Below, piece by piece: positions 58,379 to 64,000 of a stretch of 64,000 nt of DNA. The notes beneath the pieces are model-generated. The model made no database searches. It was not told the origin of the DNA and saw only the letters and a program-made list of their open reading frames with translations. Within the stretch, counting starts at the first letter, position 1; each line of letters begins with the position of its first letter. The stretch comes from Gemmatimonadaceae bacterium. Its GTDB lineage: Bacteria > Gemmatimonadota > Gemmatimonadetes > Gemmatimonadales > Gemmatimonadaceae. The DNA lies in the NCBI GenBank assembly GCA_025362035.1, contig JANYIN010000102.1, positions 1 to 64,000 on the forward strand. The letters run 5' to 3'. A program made the translations under genes and the position numbers.

Positions 58379-58900
58379 ATGGCTATGCTGTCCTTTGACA
58401 TTCGGTCGCTGGCCGAGCGCGCTGTGGCCGTGGACGATACGTTGTCGGCAGACGATTCGGTGTGGCTGGCGGGTGATCCGAAGCCGATTGGCGCCATTCA
58501 CGTGAAGGGGCGCTTGTCGCCGGCTGGGCCGGACCGGTACTACTGGCACGGTTCGATCGAGGGAGACGTGTCGTTGGCTTGCAGTCGCTGTCTGGGTGAC
58601 GCCGACGCCCATGTTTCCGACGAGGCACACGTGATCTTCGCGGAAGCGAAGAGCGAGGGTGTGGAAGATGATCCTGATGTGTTTCTGCTCGACGACCGGT
58701 TGCCGGATCTCGATCTACGGCCGGCCCTTCGCGAGCAGTGGTTGTTGAACGTTCCAGGCTACGCGTTGTGCCGGGACGACTGTAAGGGGCTGTGCCCAAC
58801 GTGTGGCGCCGAATTGAATCTCGGCCCTTGCGCGTGTGCTTCGTCCGCGGCGGATCCTCGCTGGGACGCGCTGCGCAAGTCGCGCGGCGGGCAGAGCTGA
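58379..58900 (+). CDS. yceD: YceD/DUF177 family protein
   Basis: The 173-residue protein lies directly upstream of rpmF, the position YceD occupies across bacteria and in plastids, where it is linked to 23S rRNA accumulation. It has the CSRCLGD pair (about 62-68) and a C-terminal CPTCGAELNLGPCAC motif that could bind zinc. ATG 58379 or 58385 could be the start; the promoter position favours the latter (171 residues). Confidence 0.9.
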   Translation: MAMLSFDIRSLAERAVAVDDTLSADDSVWLAGDPKPIGAIHVKGRLSPAGPDRYYWHGSIEGDVSLACSRCLGDADAHVSDEAHVIFAEAKSEGVEDDPDVFLLDDRLPDLDLRPALREQWLLNVPGYALCRDDCKGLCPTCGAELNLGPCACASSAADPRWDALRKSRGGQS

Positions 58901-58934
58901 GTCGTACCGGTTCTTATCCTTTTCCGACCAGACC

Positions 58935-59117
58935 ATGGCCGTTCCGAAGCGCAGAACCAGCAAGCGAAAGAAGCGGGCACGCAACACGCACAAGGTCGCG
59001 CCCGCGATCGCGATCCAGAAGTGTCCCCGATGTCAGGCGATGAAGCGTCCGCATCATGTGTGCGCGGAATGCGGATATTATGCAGGTGAGCAGCGAGTAG
59101 CCGCCAAGGAAGCCTGA
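58935..59117 (+). CDS. rpmF: 50S ribosomal protein L32
   Basis: The 60-residue ribosomal protein has the conserved N-terminus MAVPKRRTSKRKKRARN and a C4 zinc ribbon (CPRC...CAEC), so it is the zinc-binding C+ form. ATG 58935 is fixed by the family start. plsX begins 2 nt after the stop. Confidence 0.97.
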   Translation: MAVPKRRTSKRKKRARNTHKVAPAIAIQKCPRCQAMKRPHHVCAECGYYAGEQRVAAKEA

Positions 59118-59119
59118 CA

Positions 59120-60139
59120 TTGGCGCGGATCGCGTTGGACGCCATGGGGGGCGATTTTGCCCCTCAGGCGACCGTAGCCGGGGCGCTGTTGGCGCTCGCC
59201 GAGCTCGATCCCGCGCACAGTATTCAGCTCGTCGGACGGACCGCCGTCGTGGAGGCGCAACTTCGCGCCCTGCTCGACGGCGAGCTGTCGTCGCACGCCG
59301 CCCAACGTGATCGCATCGCGATCGTCGAGGCGCCCGATGTCATCGAGATGTCGGACAAGCCCAGCACGGCCATGCGCGGAAAGCCGAACAGTTCGATGGC
59401 CGTGGGGCTGCGCATGCAGTCCGAAGGCATGTCGGATGCCTTCGTATCGGCCGGAAGCACCGGGGCGCAGATGGCTGCGTCCATGGTTCTGCTAAAGTTG
59501 CATCCAGGGCTGAAGCGGCCCGCGATCGTCACGCTCTTCCCTTCGGCACGCCACGCCGTGGCCGTGCTGGATTCGGGGGCCAACGTCGACTGCTCCTCCG
59601 ATGAGCTGGTACAGTTTGCCCGCCTGGGCGCGGCCTACGCGGAATGCGTGCTGGGCCGGCCCAATCCGGCCATCGGACTGCTGAGTGTCGGGGAAGAACC
59701 CGAAAAGGGCGACGCCGTGACGAAGGAGGCGAACCAGCTGCTCCAGGCCTCCGGCCTCAACTTCATCGGCAACGTGGAAGGCCGTGATCTGCCCACGGGC
59801 GGCACCGATCGCCAGCACGTGGACGTGGTGGTCTGCGACGGCTTCGTGGGCAACGTACTGCTCAAGTTTTACGAAGCCATCGCTCCCTTCATGATCGAGA
59901 CGCTTCGCGCGGCCGGCGTGGATGCGGCGCACCTGGCGATGGCGCTTCAGCACCTGGACTACTCCGAGTACGGTGGCGCACCGCTGCTCGGCGTGCGCGG
60001 CGTGAGCATCATCGCACACGGGAAGTCCTCACCACGCGCGATCAAGGGAGCGATCAAGGTCGCACTCCAGGCGGTCACCAGCGGCATGAACGACGTGATT
60101 GGGGAGCGCCTCGGTTCACCGAAGGAGCACGCCGCGTGA
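59120..60139 (+). CDS. plsX: Phosphate acyltransferase PlsX
   Basis: The 339-residue peripheral membrane enzyme makes acyl-phosphate from acyl-ACP for phospholipid synthesis. The N-terminus IALDAMGGDFAP (4-15) and the GNVLLKFYEAI segment are diagnostic. The start is TTG 59120; no better start exists upstream. It overlaps fabH by 4 nt. Position rpmF-plsX-fabH is conserved in many bacteria. Confidence 0.96.
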   Translation: MARIALDAMGGDFAPQATVAGALLALAELDPAHSIQLVGRTAVVEAQLRALLDGELSSHAAQRDRIAIVEAPDVIEMSDKPSTAMRGKPNSSMAVGLRMQSEGMSDAFVSAGSTGAQMAASMVLLKLHPGLKRPAIVTLFPSARHAVAVLDSGANVDCSSDELVQFARLGAAYAECVLGRPNPAIGLLSVGEEPEKGDAVTKEANQLLQASGLNFIGNVEGRDLPTGGTDRQHVDVVVCDGFVGNVLLKFYEAIAPFMIETLRAAGVDAAHLAMALQHLDYSEYGGAPLLGVRGVSIIAHGKSSPRAIKGAIKVALQAVTSGMNDVIGERLGSPKEHAA

Positions 60140-61131
60140 AACGTCCCGTCGCCTATGTCGCGGGCACGGGACGTGGGATCCCGGAACGCGTCATGACCAA
60201 CCACGACTTCGCCGCGCTGGGCCTCGATACCAATCATGAATGGATTTTCGAGCGCACGGGAATCGTGCAACGACACATCGCCTCGGACGCCGAGACGACC
60301 TGCTGGATGGCGGCCAAAGCAGCGCGGCAGGCGATGTCGCGCGCCGGCGTAGGACCTGGCGAGATCGACGCGATCGTCTTGAGCACGGCGACTCCCGACC
60401 GCTTGCTGCCGTCCACCGCAGTGGACCTCCAGGCGGAACTGGGCGCAACGCGCGCCGCCGCGTTCGATGTGTCCGCTGCGTGTTCGGGCTGGATCTACGG
60501 CATGACCGTGGCGGAAGGGTTGATGCAGTCCGGGGTCGTTGAAACGGCCCTTGTCGTCGGCGCCGAGAAAATGAGCGCCATCGTCGACTGGCGAGACCGC
60601 TCCACTTGCGTGCTGTTCGGCGACGGCGCCGGCGCGGCCGTGCTCAAGCGCGCCAGGCCGAACTCGTCGCGCGGCATCCTGAGCACGTTCATGCGCAGTG
60701 ACGGGACGCTCGCGGAGCTGCTGTGGCGTCCGAGCGGCGGCGCGACGATCCCCTTCAGCGAGCGCGTGCTCCAGGACCGGTCGTCCTTCGTCCGCATGGC
60801 CGGCCGCGAGACATTCAAGCACGCCGTCCGGTCGATGAGCGAAGCGTGCGATCGGGCCCTCGACGGTGCCAAGCTGCGTGCCGAGGACATCGACATCCTG
60901 ATTCCCCACCAGGCAAATGTTCGCATCATCGAAGCGACGGCGAAGTACGCCAGTGTTCCGATGGACAAGGTGTACGTGAACGTCGACCGATACGGCAATA
61001 CGTCGTCCGCGTCCATTCCCATCGCGCTCGACGAGGCCATGGAGTCGGGACGCGTGACGGAGGGGACCACGGCGCTATGCGTGGCCTTTGGCGCCGGTTT
61101 CACCTGGGGCTCCATGGTCATCCGGTTCTAG
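60136..61131 (+). CDS. fabH: Beta-ketoacyl-ACP synthase III
   Basis: The 331-residue condensing enzyme initiates type II fatty-acid synthesis from acyl-CoA and malonyl-ACP. The catalytic triad is C116 (SAACSGW), the His in LIPHQAN (about 257) and the Asn in GNTSSAS (about 287). GTG 60136 overlaps plsX. The stop is 2 nt before fabD. Confidence 0.97.
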   Translation: MKRPVAYVAGTGRGIPERVMTNHDFAALGLDTNHEWIFERTGIVQRHIASDAETTCWMAAKAARQAMSRAGVGPGEIDAIVLSTATPDRLLPSTAVDLQAELGATRAAAFDVSAACSGWIYGMTVAEGLMQSGVVETALVVGAEKMSAIVDWRDRSTCVLFGDGAGAAVLKRARPNSSRGILSTFMRSDGTLAELLWRPSGGATIPFSERVLQDRSSFVRMAGRETFKHAVRSMSEACDRALDGAKLRAEDIDILIPHQANVRIIEATAKYASVPMDKVYVNVDRYGNTSSASIPIALDEAMESGRVTEGTTALCVAFGAGFTWGSMVIRF

Positions 61132-61133
61132 GG

Positions 61134-62075
61134 ATGCCGAACGTCGTCCTACTGTTCCCCGGACAGGGCTCGCAGTCGCCCGGCATGGGCAAGGATCTCG
61201 CCGCGCGGTTTCCGGTTGCGCGTGAGGTGTTTCTGGCCGCGGACGTCGCGATCAACGCCCCGTTGAGCCGGCTGTGTTTCGAGGGGCCCGAGGAAGCGCT
61301 GACGCTGACGCTGAATGCGCAACCCGCGCTGCTCACGCACGGCGCGGCCGTCTGGGCCGTGATTCGCGACGTGATCGGGCCGCATGTGGTGGCGGCCGCG
61401 GGGCATTCGCTGGGCGAATTCACGGCCTATCACGCAGCGGGCGCGATCCCGCTGCGGGAGGCCGTACAACTGGTCAGAACGCGTGGCCAGCTAATGTACG
61501 ATGCCGGAGTTCACCGTCCGGGCGGAATGGCTGCGATTCTTGGCGAGACGAACATTCCCATTTGCGAGGTCTGCGAGATCGCGTCGGAGGCCGGTGTGGT
61601 CGTCCCGGCGAACTTCAACGCGCCGGGTCAGGTGGTGGTGAGCGGGGAAGACGCCGGCGTGGAGCGGGCAATGGCGGTGGCCAGGGAGCACGGAGCGAAA
61701 CGGACGATCAAGCTAAAGGTGAGCGGCGCCTTCCATTCTCCCCTGATGGACGACGCATCGGCCGGGCTCAAGGCCGCGCTGGACCTGACGCATCTGGCGG
61801 ACGCGGAGTTTCCAATCTACTCGAACGTGAACGCGCAACCGGTTGTAGAAGTTGCGCTTGCGCGGCAGCTACTACTTGATCAGTTGACCTTGCCCGTACA
61901 GTGGACGCGGGAGGTGGAGGCGATTGCGTCGCGGTACCCCGATGCGCTGTACGTCGAGATGGGGCCGGGTCACGTGCTGAGGGGCTTGGTGCGGAAGATC
62001 CTTCCGACCGCACACGTCATCCCATGTTCCACGGCGGCGGATGTGGACGCACTTTTTGCACTGGTGAGCACGTGA
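61134..62075 (+). CDS. fabD: Malonyl-CoA:ACP transacylase
   Basis: The 313-residue enzyme loads malonyl groups on ACP. FPGQGSQ (8-14) and GHSLGE with the nucleophile S92 are present, with the catalytic His in the VSGAFHSPLM segment. ATG 61134 fits the family N-terminus. fabG starts inside its stop (GTGA). Confidence 0.97.
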   Translation: MPNVVLLFPGQGSQSPGMGKDLAARFPVAREVFLAADVAINAPLSRLCFEGPEEALTLTLNAQPALLTHGAAVWAVIRDVIGPHVVAAAGHSLGEFTAYHAAGAIPLREAVQLVRTRGQLMYDAGVHRPGGMAAILGETNIPICEVCEIASEAGVVVPANFNAPGQVVVSGEDAGVERAMAVAREHGAKRTIKLKVSGAFHSPLMDDASAGLKAALDLTHLADAEFPIYSNVNAQPVVEVALARQLLLDQLTLPVQWTREVEAIASRYPDALYVEMGPGHVLRGLVRKILPTAHVIPCSTAADVDALFALVST

Positions 62076-62809
62076 GAATCGATCTGAGTGGGCGCACGGC
62101 GCTTGTGACGGGCAGTACGAGGGGCATCGGTCGCGCAATTGCCGAGTCGCTGGCGAACTCGGGCGCGCGCGTCGCCGTCGTCGGCCGCGATCCCGCGCGC
62201 GCGGAGGAGGTCGCGGCGGCAATCGCACCAACGGCGAAGGGATTCGCCGCAGACGTGAGTGACGTGAGCTCAGTGGTCACGCTTGTCGAGTCCGTTGAAA
62301 GGTCGTTCGGTCAAATCGACATCCTGGTGAACAACGCGGGCCTCACGCGCGACAACATCCTGTTCCGGATCAAGGACGACGATTGGGATACCGTGCTCGA
62401 CGCGAATCTCCGCGGCGCGTTCGTGGCCATCCGAGCGGCCGGCCGCGGCATGATGAAGCGCCGATGGGGACGGATCATCAACATCGCCAGCATCGTCGGG
62501 CTCACGGGCAACAAGGGTCAGGCGAACTACGCGGCCAGCAAGGCGGGGTTGATCGGGCTCACCAAGTCCGTCGCGAAGGAACTGGGTTCGCGGAACATTC
62601 TGGTGAACGCGGTGGCGCCGGGGTTCATCGAGACGGACATGACGGCGGCCATGGCGCCCGAGGCGCGCGCCGCGCTGTCGGCCCAGATTCCGCTGGAACG
62701 GCTCGGGACGCCGCAGGACATTGCAGGAACCGTCACGTTTCTCGCATCGGACCACGCTGCGTACATCACCGGACAGGTGTTCGTGGTGGACGGCGGCATG
62801 CTGATGTAG
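62072..62809 (+). CDS. fabG: 3-oxoacyl-ACP reductase
   Basis: The 245-residue short-chain dehydrogenase has TGSTRGIG (13-20) for NADPH, NNAG, and the catalytic Ser-Tyr-Lys in IASIVG and YAASKAG. GTG 62072 is set by the family start VTG spacing and the 4-nt overlap with fabD. acpP follows with its own promoter in the 75-bp gap. Confidence 0.97.
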   Translation: MRIDLSGRTALVTGSTRGIGRAIAESLANSGARVAVVGRDPARAEEVAAAIAPTAKGFAADVSDVSSVVTLVESVERSFGQIDILVNNAGLTRDNILFRIKDDDWDTVLDANLRGAFVAIRAAGRGMMKRRWGRIINIASIVGLTGNKGQANYAASKAGLIGLTKSVAKELGSRNILVNAVAPGFIETDMTAAMAPEARAALSAQIPLERLGTPQDIAGTVTFLASDHAAYITGQVFVVDGGMLM

Positions 62810-62822
62810 GACGTGACGGCAC

Positions 62823-62852
62823 GTGACACGCTCGCAGCACTTTCGCTAACTT
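62823..62852 (+). promoter_or_regulatory. Candidate acpP promoter
   Basis: GTGACA (62823-62828) lies 18 nt before TAACTT (62847-62852), 32 nt upstream of the acpP ATG. The -10 hexamer equals that of the yicC and nuoA promoters. Confidence 0.5.
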
Positions 62853-62884
62853 TCCCGCGTTCAACACACACAGGAGCCAGGTCG

Positions 62885-63124
62885 ATGCCCGACAACGCCA
62901 AGAAGGTCCGTGACATCATCGAGAAGGAACTCGGAGTCGAGCGCGACAAGATGACGGATGAAGCGAGCTTCATCGAGGATCTCGGGGCCGACAGCCTCGA
63001 CATTGTCGAACTCGTGATGGAGTTCGAGAAGGAATTCAACATCGACATTCCGGACGAGGACGCCGAGAAGCTCCGCACGGTGGGCGACGCGGTTGCCTAC
63101 TTGAATACGAAGGTTGGAGCGTAA
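62885..63124 (+). CDS. acpP: Acyl carrier protein
   Basis: The 79-residue acidic four-helix protein carries the growing acyl chain on a 4'-phosphopantetheine attached to S37 in GADSLD. ATG 62885 has an AGGAG 8 nt upstream, one of the clearest Shine-Dalgarno sites in the window, fitting high expression. Its stop overlaps the fabF start (TAATG). Confidence 0.97.
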   Translation: MPDNAKKVRDIIEKELGVERDKMTDEASFIEDLGADSLDIVELVMEFEKEFNIDIPDEDAEKLRTVGDAVAYLNTKVGA

Positions 63125-64000
63125 TGCGACGTCGGGTCGTCGTCACTGGACTGGGTGCGGTCACGCCCATCGGCAACGATGTGGCGACGACTTGGCGCGC
63201 GATGCGGGATGGGGTGTCCGGGGCCACGTTGATCACGAAGTTCAACGCGTCCACGTTTCCGGTTCGTTTCGCGTGTGAAGTGAAGGGGTTCGATCCTCTC
63301 ACGGTCATGGAGCGGAAGGAAGCAAAGCGTGCGGATCCCTACACGCAGTACGCGGTGGTGGCGTCCGTGGAGGCGATGAACGACGCGGGACTCGGTCAGG
63401 GCGGCTTCGATGTGGACCGTACCGGCGTCATCATCGGCAGCGGGATCGGTGGCTTGAAGAGTTTCGAAGAGCAGCACGACACGTACCGCGAGCGCGGTCC
63501 CAGCAAGATCAGTCCGTTCTTCATCCCGATGTTCATCGCGGACATTGCCTCGGGCGTGGTGTCCATGCGATTCAACGCGCGCGGTCCGAACTACGCGACC
63601 GTGTCCGCCTGCGCCACGAGTGCGCACGCTATCGGTGACGCGTTTCGTACGATCCAGTACGGCGACGCGGACGTGATGGTCTCGGGCGGTGCCGAGGCGG
63701 CCGTGACGCCCATGTCGATCGGCGGCTTTGCCAACATGACCGCGCTCTCCACGCGGAACGACGACTTCGCGTCCGCGTCTCGTCCCTTCGATGCCACGCG
63801 GGACGGCTTCGTCATGGGGGAGGGTGCGGGGGTCGTCATCCTCGAGGAGTTGGAGCATGCCAGGGCGCGCGGCGCCAGAATCTACGGCGAGATCGTCGGC
63901 TACCGGGCCACCGGCGACGCGTACCATCTCACCGGCCAGCTCCCCGATCATGAGGGTCTTCAGCGGGCCATGCGAGGAGCAATGTCCGACGGCGGCCTGA
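63124..64000 (+). CDS. fabF: Beta-ketoacyl-ACP synthase II, 3' end beyond the window
   Basis: The first 292 residues of a protein expected to be about 410-415 long are visible. It has RRRVVVTGLGAVTPIG at the N-terminus, the nucleophile C163 in SACATSAHAIG, and GEGAGVVILEELEHA, all typical of FabF/KAS II, which elongates acyl-ACPs. The two catalytic His residues lie beyond the edge. The frame is open to position 64000. Confidence 0.95.
   Translation, partial: MRRRVVVTGLGAVTPIGNDVATTWRAMRDGVSGATLITKFNASTFPVRFACEVKGFDPLTVMERKEAKRADPYTQYAVVASVEAMNDAGLGQGGFDVDRTGVIIGSGIGGLKSFEEQHDTYRERGPSKISPFFIPMFIADIASGVVSMRFNARGPNYATVSACATSAHAIGDAFRTIQYGDADVMVSGGAEAAVTPMSIGGFANMTALSTRNDDFASASRPFDATRDGFVMGEGAGVVILEELEHARARGARIYGEIVGYRATGDAYHLTGQLPDHEGLQRAMRGAMSDGGL

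Overview
This 64-kb window is a dense stretch of bacterial chromosome with high GC and strong G/C bias at third codon positions. It holds about 64 protein genes, mostly on the + strand. Many overlap by 1-4 nt (ATGA, GTGA or TAATG junctions), and GTG and TTG starts are common. The cell is Gram-negative: there is a signal-peptide lipoprotein, a plug-containing outer-membrane-type protein and periplasmic M16 peptidases. It respires with a 14-subunit complex I and a single-anchor (type B) succinate dehydrogenase. The gene style fits Gemmatimonadota best; this is an inference from gene content, not a phylogenetic result. I see no rRNA, integrase, transposase, prophage, CRISPR array or biosynthetic cluster.

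Layout. 1-5083: the 3' end of a tRNA-like sequence, a catalytic/non-catalytic M16 peptidase pair, a second tRNA-like relic sharing a 21-nt T-arm segment with the first, a small secreted protein and a GH30 lipoprotein. 5084-8967: leucyl aminopeptidase with a hairpin-rich leader, then a plug-type outer-membrane protein. 9039-18594: a long run driven by a near-consensus promoter, yicC-gmk-rpoZ-coaBC-udg-dnaB, followed by radA-ispD-sua5-ywlE-like phosphatase-aroE (nucleotide, CoA, replication/repair, isoprenoid, tRNA t6A and shikimate functions). 18612-21317: a minus-strand pair (MoaD-like sulfur carrier and cytosolic Asp-box propeller) divergent from a MoeB-rhodanese E1-like enzyme. 21456-26758: comF, then the glycolytic set gap-pgk-tpiA, a 36-unit 21-bp tandem array, and secG. 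26763-30147: carA, a HU/IHF protein with its own promoter and terminator, and moaD-moaE-moaA. 30227-34617: mdh with a strong terminator, then sdhCAB. 34700-35254: dcd on the minus strand. 35403-49945: the complete nuoA-N operon with promoter and terminator. 49965-57699: phosphohexomutase, a UPF0182 membrane protein, carbamate kinase, sucCD and an EIIA-CBS fusion. 57858-64000: ndk, yceD-rpmF-plsX-fabH-fabD-fabG-acpP-fabF (fabF runs off the window).

Functional integration. mdh, sdhCAB and sucCD supply the TCA cycle. Complex I and succinate dehydrogenase feed a quinone pool. gap-pgk-tpiA is lower glycolysis. The yceD-to-fabF block is the usual ribosomal-protein/phospholipid/type II fatty-acid cluster. 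The moa genes build molybdopterin. The separate MoaD-like/propeller/MoeB-rhodanese locus looks like an additional sulfur-carrier system with no obvious textbook assignment and is my best candidate for something undescribed. The second is the 21-bp array that splits the usual tpiA-secG linkage.
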